Below are positions 6,786 to 12,829 of a DNA stretch of 13,697 bases, piece by piece. A program made the translations under genes and the position numbers. Under the pieces are notes generated by a model, which had not been told where the DNA came from, did not search any database, and worked only from the letters and a program-made list of their open reading frames with translations. The number at the start of each line of letters is the position of its first letter. The first letter of the stretch is position 1. The stretch covers positions 1 through 13,697 of the forward strand of contig JBEHYA010000053.1 in NCBI GenBank assembly GCA_048498415.1, in the 5' to 3' direction. Origin of the DNA: JBEHYA01 sp048498415. GTDB lineage: Bacteria > Pseudomonadota > Alphaproteobacteria > UBA9219 > RGZA01.

Positions 6786-6817
6786 TGGGGATAACTTCGC
6801 CGGATAAGCCCGGATAA
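6786..6817 (-). promoter_or_regulatory. Cluster of three DnaA-box-like 9-mers
   Basis: On the minus strand TTATCCCCA (6786-6794), TTATCCGGC (6799-6807) and TTATCCGGG (6809-6817) lie in one orientation, at 13- and 10-base steps. The first differs from consensus at one position; the others share the TTATCC core. Confidence 0.5.
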
Positions 6818-6960
6818 CCCGCTGTTATGCCCATGCCTGTTTTTTCTATTCAGACTGTCACAACTCCACCAATGATTTTATGGTCAGTGGGTATGGAAGA
6901 AAACTTTCAGCACCGTTTTTCACTTGCGCGGATTCCACGCACACCCCTTGCGCATGGTTT

Positions 6961-6969
6961 TGGGGATAA
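6961..6969 (-). promoter_or_regulatory. DnaA-box-like 9-mer
   Basis: TTATCCCCA on the minus strand is identical to the site at 6786-6794. A plus-strand TTATCCGAA lies at 6997-7005. Confidence 0.45.
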
Positions 6970-7014
6970 AAAAGCAAGTATTGCATGGAATGAGTTTTAT
7001 CCGAAAAATAAGCC

Positions 7015-7107
7015 GTCACCCCGGCAAAGGCCGGGGTCTACGACAGGCCACATGACAAAGGTCTTGTTTAATGGCCTTTCGTGGATGCCGGCCTTTGCCG
7101 GCATGAC
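7015..7107. repeat. Family C paired-hairpin repeat, copy 1 (93 bp)
   Basis: Two 36-base inverted arms surround a 21-base centre. The left arm hairpin is CCCCGGC-AAAG-GCCGGGG and the right arm hairpin is TGCCGGC-CTTT-GCCGGCA. Loops AAAG and CTTT are reverse complements. A second 93-bp copy at 11407-11499 differs by only about nine substitutions. This copy ends 21 bases before the start of the PpsR gene, at the edge of the predicted origin. Confidence 0.92.
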
Positions 7108-7128
7108 GTGTCGGGAGTGGGCCAGGGA

Positions 7129-7986
7129 ATGAACGAAACCGCAGCTGAAAATAATGAGATGAAACTGTTCGACCTGCATCTCGTCTCCGACAGTACGGGC
7201 GAGACGCTGAATTATGTGGCGAGCGCCTGCGTGGCGCAGTTTGATGGCATTGATGCGGAACATCACCACTGGTCGCTCATCCGCACCGAAGGGCAGATGC
7301 GCATGGTGTGCGACAGCATTACCGCGCGGCCGGGGGCGGTATTATTTACCGTGATCAACGATAATCTGCGCCAGATGCTGATTGATCATTGCCGCAGCCT
7401 GAAAGTGCCGTGTATTCCCGCCGTCGAGCATGTTTTATCGGGCCTGTCGCATTTCTGGGGCGTGACCGCCAAACAGATGCCGGGGCGCCAGCATATTCTG
7501 GATAAGGATTATTATCAGCGCATCGAGGCGATGGAATTTGCGCTGGCCTGCGATGACGGGCAGGGCCTCGATAAAATTCATAAGGCCGATGTGGTGATTA
7601 TCGGCGTCTCGCGCACCTCGAAATCGCCGACGTGTTTATATTTAGCCAACCGTTCGCTGTTTGCGGCGAATATTCCCATTGTCGCCGGCGTTGATCTGCC
7701 GCAGGTGCTGTTTGAACTCTCCACGCCGCTGATTGTGGGCCTGACGCGTGACCCGGCCAGCCTGGTGGATATCCGCCGCAATCGTTTGCGCTTTCTCAAC
7801 GAGACCACCGAGACGCCGTATATCGATATCGATAGCGTGGCGGAAGAAGTGAAGCAGGCACGCAAGATCTGCCAGCAGCATAACTGGCCTTTAATTGATG
7901 TAAGCCGCCGTTCCATTGAGGAAACCGCGGCGGAAATCATGATTCAATTGAACCGCCGCGAGGCCGAGCGCGAGGCCAAAAAATGA
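7129..7986 (+). CDS. ppsR: Pyruvate, phosphate dikinase regulatory protein (kinase/pyrophosphorylase; RP001/DUF299 family)
   Basis: This family inactivates pyruvate phosphate dikinase or phosphoenolpyruvate synthase by ADP-dependent threonine phosphorylation and reactivates it by phosphate-dependent dephosphorylation. The 285-residue product has the N-terminal FDLHLVSDSTGET, the HFWG segment and the P-loop-like GVSRTSKSP (residues 159-167) that defines the family, followed by NIPIVAGVDLP and LIVGLTRDP. I chose ATG 7129 because the frame extending upstream to 7081 runs into the family C repeat; ATG 7159, just before FDLHLVSDS, is the alternative. AGGGA abuts the 7129 start and GGGAG lies 11 bases upstream. 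The gene overlaps maf by ATGA. It is the homologue of Rickettsia RP001, the right-hand marker of alphaproteobacterial origins. Whether the partner is PPDK or PEP synthase cannot be told from this window. Confidence 0.94.
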   Translation: MNETAAENNEMKLFDLHLVSDSTGETLNYVASACVAQFDGIDAEHHHWSLIRTEGQMRMVCDSITARPGAVLFTVINDNLRQMLIDHCRSLKVPCIPAVEHVLSGLSHFWGVTAKQMPGRQHILDKDYYQRIEAMEFALACDDGQGLDKIHKADVVIIGVSRTSKSPTCLYLANRSLFAANIPIVAGVDLPQVLFELSTPLIVGLTRDPASLVDIRRNRLRFLNETTETPYIDIDSVAEEVKQARKICQQHNWPLIDVSRRSIEETAAEIMIQLNRREAEREAKK

Positions 7987-8576
7987 AGCTGGTCTTGGCA
8001 AGCGGCAGCGCCACGCGGCGCATGATGCTGAAAAACGCCGGCGTGGATTTTACAATCGATGCCGCGGATGTGGATGAAGGCGCGATTAAAAAGCAATGCA
8101 AGGCGGCGGGGCGTTCAATTGAAGAAACGGCATTGGAACTCGCGCGCGAAAAAGCGCGCGTGGTGAGTGCGCGTCAGCCGGATGCGCTGGTGCTGGGCAG
8201 CGACCAGATGCTGGATTGCGACGGGCGCTGGCTGGATAAAGCTGCGAATGAGGAAGAGGCGAAAGAACATTTACGCTTCATGATGGGCAAAACCCACCGG
8301 CTGATTTGCGCTGCCGTTTTGTTTAAGGATGGCCAGGAAGTATGGAAGGCCGAGGAACAGGCGGCGCTTGCCATGCGCCGTTTAGGCCCTGATTTTATTG
8401 ATGATTATTGCAAACGCCTGGGCGAGCCGCTTTTAAAAAGCGTGGGCTGTTATGCGATTGAAGGGCTGGGGGCGCAGTTATTCGATAAGGTGGATGGTGA
8501 TCATTTTGTGATCCTCGGTTTGCCGCTGCTGCCGTTGCTGGCATTTTTGCGTGCGGAAGGGATGCTGCTGTCATGA
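7983..8576 (+). CDS. maf: Maf-family nucleoside triphosphate pyrophosphatase
   Basis: Maf proteins hydrolyse non-canonical or modified NTPs to the monophosphate plus pyrophosphate and so help keep the nucleotide pool clean. The 197-residue product shows the family pattern: LASGSATRR at the N-terminus, DVDEG at 29-33, LELAREKA, LVLGSDQ (catalytic region, Asp74 and Gln75), the conserved Lys in WLDKA, GKTHRL, and VGCYAIEGLGA...DKVDGDHFVILGLPL near the C-terminus. The GSDQ form is seen in YceF-like members, but substrate cannot be assigned from this. The start ATG overlaps the ppsR stop by four bases, which suggests translational coupling. A repeat-filled gap of 222 bases follows. Confidence 0.95.
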   Translation: MKLVLASGSATRRMMLKNAGVDFTIDAADVDEGAIKKQCKAAGRSIEETALELAREKARVVSARQPDALVLGSDQMLDCDGRWLDKAANEEEAKEHLRFMMGKTHRLICAAVLFKDGQEVWKAEEQAALAMRRLGPDFIDDYCKRLGEPLLKSVGCYAIEGLGAQLFDKVDGDHFVILGLPLLPLLAFLRAEGMLLS

Positions 8577-8587
8577 AAATCCATTCC

Positions 8588-8778
8588 GTATGCCCCGGCG
8601 AAAGCCGGGGCCCATCTACCCTTTATGAACATTCCGGCGCAAGCCGGAATCCAGTTTGGTTTTGTGGACAAAAAACTGGATACCAGCTTCCGCTGGTACG
8701 TTCGGATAAGGTTGGCGTACAAGCAGATAGGCACTTGTGTTATCGGAAACATGGGCACCTGCCTGCGCAGGGGCATAC
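8588..8778. repeat. Family A paired-hairpin repeat, apparently split by a family B element
   Basis: The left family A unit (8588-8615, GTATG...CCCAT, GAAA loop) and an inverted family A unit (8751-8778, ATGGG...CATAC, CTGC loop) face each other. At 713-792 and 10256-10336 the two units are about 25 bases apart; here they are 135 bases apart, with a family B element (8630-8700) between them. The rest of the interior (8616-8629, 8701-8750) shows no repeat I recognise. Confidence 0.65.
8630..8700. repeat. Diverged family B repeat nested in family A
   Basis: The left unit has stem ATTCCGGC/GCCGGAAT around a GCAA loop and ends in CCAGTTT. The right unit starts AAACTGG and has stem ACCAGC/GCTGGT around a TTCC loop. 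The AATCCAGTTT...AAACTGGAT borders match family B. Stems and loops have drifted and the loops no longer match each other. Confidence 0.7.
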
Positions 8779-8798
8779 GAAAAACATAAGGTGCGCCC

Positions 8799-9647
8799 AT
8801 GAATGACGCATCCCCCGTTCAGGCCGCGGTGATCGGCTTTCCGGTCAAACATTCCAGATCGCCGCTCATCCATAATTACTGGCTGCAGCAGTTTGGGATT
8901 GCGGCGCGTTATGACGCGGTGGCGGTGGCCCCGCCGGCGCTGGAAGAATATTTACGCGCACTGCACAAGCGGGGCATGAAGGGTGTGAATGTCACGGTGC
9001 CGCATAAGGAAGATACCTGCCGGCTGATGGATAAGCTGGATGACGCCGCAAAAATGGCCGGCGCGGTGAACACGGTGGTGGTGCAGGGGAACGGCGCGTT
9101 GCATGGCTTTAATACCGATATTTACGGCTTTACCGCGAATTTGCAGGATAAAGCGCGCGACTGGAAAAAGAAAAAACCCGCGCTGGTGATGGGTGCCGGC
9201 GGCGCGGCGCGGGCCGTGATCGTGGCGCTCACAGAGGCCAAGTGCAGCGAGATTAGAATCTGTAATCGCACCAGCGATCGCGGGCGGGAACTCATCAAGG
9301 ATATGCGTGCGCGTCTTGATGCGCCGCTGAAACTGGTCGCGTGGGAAGACCGCGACGATGCGATGGAGGATATTGGTTTATTCGTGAACACCACCACGCA
9401 GGGCATGGCGGGCCAGCCGCCGCTTGATGTGGATTTACGGAATTTACCCGAACACATTGTGGTGACCGATCTGGTGTACACGCCGCTGCTCACGCCGCTG
9501 CTACTGGAAGCCAAGCGCCGCGGCCATACGATTGTGGACGGGCTGGGGATGCTGCTCCATCAGGCGCAGCCGGGGTTTGCCGCGTGGTTCGGCAGGGAAA
9601 CGAAAGTCACGCCCGAGCTGCGCCAGATGGTGGAGGACAGCTTATGA
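8799..9647 (+). CDS. aroE: Shikimate dehydrogenase (NADP+)
   Basis: AroE reduces 3-dehydroshikimate to shikimate with NADPH in aromatic amino acid synthesis. The 282-residue product shows the shikimate site FPVKHSRSPLIHNYW (Ser19, Ser21), the catalytic Lys70 in NVTVPHK, AGAVNTVV, GFNTDIYGF with the conserved Asp107, the dinucleotide loop GAGGAAR (132-138), NRTSDR (156-161), which recognises the NADP phosphate, and the C-terminal DLVYTPLLTPLL...GLGMLLHQA. An AAGGTG ribosome binding site lies 5 bases upstream of the ATG, directly after the repeat-filled gap. The stop overlaps the coaE start by ATGA. Confidence 0.97.
   Translation: MNDASPVQAAVIGFPVKHSRSPLIHNYWLQQFGIAARYDAVAVAPPALEEYLRALHKRGMKGVNVTVPHKEDTCRLMDKLDDAAKMAGAVNTVVVQGNGALHGFNTDIYGFTANLQDKARDWKKKKPALVMGAGGAARAVIVALTEAKCSEIRICNRTSDRGRELIKDMRARLDAPLKLVAWEDRDDAMEDIGLFVNTTTQGMAGQPPLDVDLRNLPEHIVVTDLVYTPLLTPLLLEAKRRGHTIVDGLGMLLHQAQPGFAAWFGRETKVTPELRQMVEDSL
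9632..9636 (+). promoter_or_regulatory. Shine-Dalgarno inside the aroE end that fixes the coaE start
   Basis: GGAGG lies 7 bases before ATG 9644. The same frame is open upstream to a GTG at 9584, but this site and the family N-terminus favour 9644. Confidence 0.75.
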
Positions 9648-10249
9648 AAAAGCCTTTTATAATCATTGGCTTAACCGGTTCCATCGGCATGGGCAAAAGC
9701 ACGACGGCAGGGCTTTTGCGAAAGCTGCGCGTGCCCGTCTACGCCGCGGATGATGCCGTGCATGCGCTGCTGGGGGTGGGCGGCAAAGCGGTCACGCGCG
9801 TCGCCAAAATTTTTCCGCAGGCGCTGAAAACCCGCCGCGGCAAAAAATACATCTGCCGCACCGCGCTGGGCAGTAGCGTGTTTCATGATGCTAAAAAAAT
9901 GAAAGCGCTGGAAAAAATTCTCCACCCGATGGTGCGGGAGGAAGAGAAGAAATTTTTAGCGGCCGCCCGTAAAGCCAAAGCCCGCGTGGCCGTTTTAGAT
10001 ATTCCGCTTTTATTCGAGACCGGCGGCGAGCAACGCGTGGATGCCGTGATGGTGGTGACGGCGTCGGCTGCCATTCAAAAGCAGCGCGTGATGGCCCGCA
10101 AAAATATGACCGCCGCGCGGTTCAAGGCGATTTTAAAAAAGCAGATGCCCGACAAACAAAAACGCCAGCGCGCGGATTTTGTGATTGATACCGGCCACGG
10201 CCGCGCCGCGGTGACCATGCAATTAAAGGCGATTTTAAAGGGGTTTTGA
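9644..10249 (+). CDS. coaE: Dephospho-CoA kinase
   Basis: CoaE phosphorylates the 3'-hydroxyl of dephospho-CoA, the last step of coenzyme A synthesis. The 201-residue product starts M-K-K-P-F-I-I-I and carries the P-loop GLTGSIGMGKST (9-20), VYAADDAVHALL (substrate and metal site acidic residues), LHPMVREE, the DIPLLFETG motif (from about 109), and the LID-like stretch RVMARKNMTAARF with IDTGHG near the end. Length matches the family. In many alphaproteobacteria dnaQ follows directly; here a family A repeat and then the convergent holA follow. Confidence 0.97.
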   Translation: MKKPFIIIGLTGSIGMGKSTTAGLLRKLRVPVYAADDAVHALLGVGGKAVTRVAKIFPQALKTRRGKKYICRTALGSSVFHDAKKMKALEKILHPMVREEEKKFLAAARKAKARVAVLDIPLLFETGGEQRVDAVMVVTASAAIQKQRVMARKNMTAARFKAILKKQMPDKQKRQRADFVIDTGHGRAAVTMQLKAILKGF

Positions 10250-10255
10250 CGCCAA

Positions 10256-10336
10256 GTATGCCCCGTTGAAAAACTGGGCCCATGGTGCAGCAATCAAAAT
10301 GCGGATGAATGGGTACCGGCTTTCGCCGGTACGTAC
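10256..10336. repeat. Family A paired-hairpin repeat between convergent coaE and holA
   Basis: The left unit (10256-10283, GTATG...CCCAT) has stem CCCCGTT/AACTGGG with one flaw around a GAAA loop. The right unit (10309-10336, ATGGG...GTAC) has the perfect stem GTACCGGC/GCCGGTAC around TTTC, the reverse complement of GAAA. It fills the 96-base gap and has no long T tract, so a terminator role for either gene is possible but not shown. Confidence 0.8.
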
Positions 10337-10345
10337 GGTTAGGTT

Positions 10346-11368
10346 TTAACTCGCCCGCCGCGCGACATCGATCAGCGCGCGTTGGGCCAAGTCTTCGGCG
10401 GGCATGCCGGTTTGTTTGGTTTTTTGTTCGATCTGGACCATGGCGGAAAGGGCGCGCTCGAGGGCGGGCAGGCTCCAGCGGTTCAATTGCCGGCGCATGG
10501 CGTTTTCGAATTTGAAGAAGACCGGCGGGCGGAGTTTTTTCATGGCGCCTTCAGCATCCATGCCGTTCGCCATGTGGGCTTTGGCTTCCATCAAACGCAA
10601 TAAGTGGCGTTGAAGCCCACGCAAAATCTGCACGGGCGCGGTGGCTTCGGTGAAGCGCATCATCTGGCGTTCCAGCGCGGCGAAATCGCCGGATGCGGCG
10701 GCCCACAGGGCGCCATCCATATCCTGCGCGTTGCTGTCGGCGAGGCTGTCTTCCACGGCTTCCAGCGTGATGCGTTTGGGGTTGGAATCCCACGCATAGG
10801 TCATGAGTTTATCCATTTCCATGCGGATGCCGATGCGGTCGGGCGGCAGTAAATCCTGCAGGGCTTCCAGCGCTTCGCGCTCGATTGTGAAATTCTGTTC
10901 CTTCAAAATCGCCTGAATGCTTTTGTCGAGGGCGTAACCTTCTTCGGGGTAGCAGGGAATGGTGATGGCTTTGCTATCGTCTTCGATGCGGTTGCGCATT
11001 TTGCTGCGCTTATCAAGATCGCCGGCTTCCAAAATCACATAGGATTCACCCGGCGGAAGATTTTCGAGGCAGGCTTCCAGTGCCGCAAACATGCTATCCC
11101 CGGCATCCCGCACGCGCACAAGGCGCGCGCCGCCCAGCATGGGAATGGTGGCCATTTCATCACTGAGCCGCGCGGCATCGCCCGCCAGCGCATCGCCCGT
11201 GAGTTCGGCGACGTTAAACGCATCGTTGATATCGGCGACGAAGTGTTTGGCGAGCAGTTGCCCACGTTCCCGCACCAGGCCGCTATCGGGGCCATAGAGC
11301 AGGAAGATACGCATCGCTTTATCCGGGCGGTCGATGAAGGCGGCGCTTTTGCCGGCGGTGAGCTTCAT
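10346..11368 (-). CDS. holA: DNA polymerase III subunit delta
   Basis: HolA is the clamp-loader subunit that opens the beta sliding clamp. The 340-residue product has the family layout: an N-terminal AAA+-like part (RIFLLYGPDSGLVRERGQLL; YVILEAGDLDKRSKMRNRIE), the lid-like region (YPEEGYALDKSIQAILKEQN; LLPPDRIGIRMEMDKLMTY), and the C-terminal collar with PVQILRGLQRHLLRLMEAKA, PPVFFKFENAMRRQLNRWS and the final helix. As usual for delta there is no functional P-loop. Length matches the family. The ATG at 11366-11368 begins MKLTAGKSAAF and has no clear ribosome binding site. It is the last gene of the leftward leuS block and is separated from lptE by a family C repeat. Confidence 0.93.
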   Translation of the reverse strand: MKLTAGKSAAFIDRPDKAMRIFLLYGPDSGLVRERGQLLAKHFVADINDAFNVAELTGDALAGDAARLSDEMATIPMLGGARLVRVRDAGDSMFAALEACLENLPPGESYVILEAGDLDKRSKMRNRIEDDSKAITIPCYPEEGYALDKSIQAILKEQNFTIEREALEALQDLLPPDRIGIRMEMDKLMTYAWDSNPKRITLEAVEDSLADSNAQDMDGALWAAASGDFAALERQMMRFTEATAPVQILRGLQRHLLRLMEAKAHMANGMDAEGAMKKLRPPVFFKFENAMRRQLNRWSLPALERALSAMVQIEQKTKQTGMPAEDLAQRALIDVARRAS

Positions 11369-11406
11369 GGTTTGGCTTTCGTCGAATAATAAGTACTAAC
11401 GCGTGC

Positions 11407-11499
11407 GTCACCCCGGCGCAGGCCGGGGTCCACGACAGGCCACATGACCAAGGCTTCGTTTAATGGCCTTTCGTGGATGCCGGCCTGCGCCGGCATGAC
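11407..11499. repeat. Family C paired-hairpin repeat, copy 2 (93 bp)
   Basis: This copy has the same length and architecture as 7015-7107. Left hairpin CCCCGGC-GCAG-GCCGGGG, right hairpin TGCCGGC-CTGC-GCCGGCA. Both loops differ from copy 1, yet they are again reverse complements of each other. The two 36-base arms differ at five positions, and four of these are compensated within the local hairpins. It lies in the lptE-holA gap. Confidence 0.92.
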
Positions 11500-11509
11500 A
11501 GCAAAAAAA

Positions 11510-12094
11510 TCAGAAGTCATTCGGATCGGGATATTGCGGCTGGTCTTTCTGGAAGTCGCTTAAGGGCTTGGCCGGCTTCACCGGCGGCAATTCGGTTTTG
11601 CCGTTGAACGAGAGCAGCACGCGGCGCGTGATCTGGTCGGCGACGTCGCGCAGCGCGCGGGCATAGGCGTTTTCCTGCGCGCTTAAATTGGCGTATTGCT
11701 GATCGAGGATATCGTAGCTGACGGTTGAATGGATAATGCCCGTCCACACCAGTTTGGCGGTTGAAATATCATACATATTGCAGGTGGCATCCACGGTCAG
11801 GCGCGCGCGGGTGGTGGTGGCGTCTTTCTGCAAACCGAGCTTATCCTCGGCGGTGTGCAGGGTGATGCGGAGATCGTGCGAGGGTTTGACCGGCCGGCCT
11901 TCGCCATAAAAGCGGTCGATGAGGAAGTTACGCAGCACCTGGCCGTTGCGGTCATCGATGGGCGATATGGAAATATTATTGAGCCGCGCTTCCGCCGCGT
12001 TCTGCGCCTCGCCCACGTTTTTGGGCCCGTACAGCGGGCGGTAGCAGGCCGAGAGGCTGAGGAGCAGGACAAGAAAAAGGGCGGAGACGCGCAT
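11510..12094 (-). CDS. lptE: LPS-assembly lipoprotein LptE
   Basis: LptE is the outer-membrane lipoprotein that plugs and helps assemble the LptD barrel for lipopolysaccharide export. The 194-residue product has a short lipoprotein signal (MRVSALFLVLLLSLSAC) with lipobox LSAC, so Cys17 should be lipidated. The next residues YRPLYG match the family's typical post-lipobox FRPLYG. The rest is compatible with the LptE fold: NISISPIDDRNGQVLRNFL, a central beta region, then ENAYARALRDVADQITRRVL, and a Pro-rich tail. Its position in the leuS-lptE-holA order typical of alphaproteobacteria supports the call. No ribosome binding site is evident. Confidence 0.92.
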   Translation of the reverse strand: MRVSALFLVLLLSLSACYRPLYGPKNVGEAQNAAEARLNNISISPIDDRNGQVLRNFLIDRFYGEGRPVKPSHDLRITLHTAEDKLGLQKDATTTRARLTVDATCNMYDISTAKLVWTGIIHSTVSYDILDQQYANLSAQENAYARALRDVADQITRRVLLSFNGKTELPPVKPAKPLSDFQKDQPQYPDPNDF

Positions 12095-12173
12095 GGGGGC
12101 TAGTTTAGACCCGGCGTTTCAGACTGTCATCCCGGAAACGCACGTCGCAAAGCAGCGGATGGGCCCGCGCGTA

Positions 12174-12716
12174 TCAGGTTTCGTGGCGCGTGGCGAAGAT
12201 GACGGTGCGCCAGCCGGGGCGAAGCGGTTCGGCCTGCCAGTGGGCATTCAGCGCGGCGATCTTATCGCGCAAAGCCGGCTGGTTAAGGTGCACGACGTCG
12301 CTTTCCAGCCAGTGCTGCACGGGCTGGGCACGCGTCAGCAATTCGCCGTAAAAATGCGTCTTGGCGCTAAGGCCGCCCCGGCGGAACAGAGCAGCTTCTT
12401 TGGCGCTGGGCTGCCAGTTGGCCAACACCTCAAGCGTGCTTTCAATGAGAAGGCGCGCGGTGAGCGCTGAAATGGGCATGCTGGGGCGGAAGGGTGCGAG
12501 CGCGAGAAAACGCGCATTGAGTTCGGCGCTGTCGGATTCCAGCGCGCCGTGCGAAATCTGCAGGCCGTTTTCGGCGCAGAAAAAAGGCACGGTTTGCAGG
12601 GCGCGCCTTAATGCGGCTTTGCCATCGCGGCGTGCCCCAATCAGCGTTGTGGCGCGGGCGGCAATTTTATTTTCCACCGGCGTTGCGGCACGGGGCATAT
12701 CGAGCAACCAGGTCAA
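12174..12716 (-). CDS. Uncharacterised 180-aa protein between leuS and lptE, TTG start
   Basis: I do not recognise this protein. The frame is open to a GTG at 12740, but that codon has no ribosome binding site. AGGAG (12724-12728) lies 7 bases before an in-frame TTG at 12714-12716, so I take TTG as the start: M-T-W-L-L-D-M-P-R-A. The product is soluble-looking with no signal peptide or membrane span. It contains helical segments (LTARLLIESTLEVLANW), a region FFCAENGLQISHGALESDS, and several conserved-looking Trp and His residues (VQHWLESDVVHLNQ, ALNAHWQAEPLRPGWRTVIF). I see no known catalytic signature. It lies in an essential-gene operon (leuS upstream, lptE 79 bases downstream), in the slot where many alphaproteobacteria carry a DUF3576 lipoprotein-like gene, which it does not resemble. 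Confidence 0.72.
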   Translation of the reverse strand: MTWLLDMPRAATPVENKIAARATTLIGARRDGKAALRRALQTVPFFCAENGLQISHGALESDSAELNARFLALAPFRPSMPISALTARLLIESTLEVLANWQPSAKEAALFRRGGLSAKTHFYGELLTRAQPVQHWLESDVVHLNQPALRDKIAALNAHWQAEPLRPGWRTVIFATRHET

Positions 12717-12723
12717 AATATCA

Positions 12724-12728
12724 CTCCT
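12724..12728 (-). promoter_or_regulatory. Shine-Dalgarno that selects a TTG start
   Basis: AGGAG on the minus strand is 7 bases upstream of TTG 12716 and lies inside the coding frame of the alternative GTG start, which has no such site. Confidence 0.65.
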
Positions 12729-12802
12729 GAATACGGGCACTTAAAATACTGCGAGAAACCGAAAGTAAAGAGCGTTAAGCATGTTGGGAAGGACATTTCT
12801 TT

Positions 12803-12821
12803 CCCCTCCCTTCGGGAGGGG
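12803..12821. repeat. Single family D hairpin after leuS
   Basis: Stem CCCCTCCC/GGGAGGGG around a TTC loop matches the right-hand unit of the family D element at 3980-4093. No partner unit is seen nearby. On the leuS strand it is followed by purines, not a T tract, so it is not an obvious intrinsic terminator. Confidence 0.65.
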
Positions 12822-12829
12822 AATAAGAA

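Larger units (their letters stand above)
6610..7128. other. Predicted chromosomal replication origin (oriC)
   Basis: This 519-bp divergent gap between hemE and the RP001 homologue corresponds to the mapped Caulobacter origin position. It holds an AT-rich stretch next to hemE (about 6601-6680). Three 9-mers differ by one base from the DnaA box TTATCCACA: TAATCCACA at 6690-6698 and TTATCCCCA on the minus strand at 6786-6794 and 6961-6969. Further TTATCC cores lie at 6799-6807 and 6809-6817 (minus) and 6997-7005 (plus), and weaker sites at 6702-6710 and 6733-6741. Two GANTC sites (6660-6664, 6931-6935) could be CcrM methylation targets. Flanking genes diverge from the gap. No perfect DnaA box and no CtrA TTAA-N7-TTAA site were seen. 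The right end carries a family C repeat. Function is predicted from position and motif clustering. Confidence 0.75.

Noticed and set aside
6827..7132. An open frame of about 100 codons on the plus strand across the predicted origin
   Set aside because: Its last third is the family C repeat, it overlaps the ppsR start, it contains the DnaA-box cluster, and its product has no recognisable features or good ribosome binding site.
3297..8700. The alternating palindromes as a CRISPR array or riboswitch
   Set aside because: The units are dispersed between different genes, come as inverted pairs, have no regular spacers and recur at unrelated loci, so they fit REP/BIME elements.
9584..9643. A GTG start giving coaE 20 extra residues
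   Set aside because: It lies deep inside aroE, and ATG 9644 has GGAGG at 7 bases and gives the normal CoaE N-terminus just before the P-loop.
12803..12821. The hairpin after leuS as an intrinsic terminator
   Set aside because: On the leuS strand it is followed by AAAGAAA and not by a T tract, and it matches the family D repeat.
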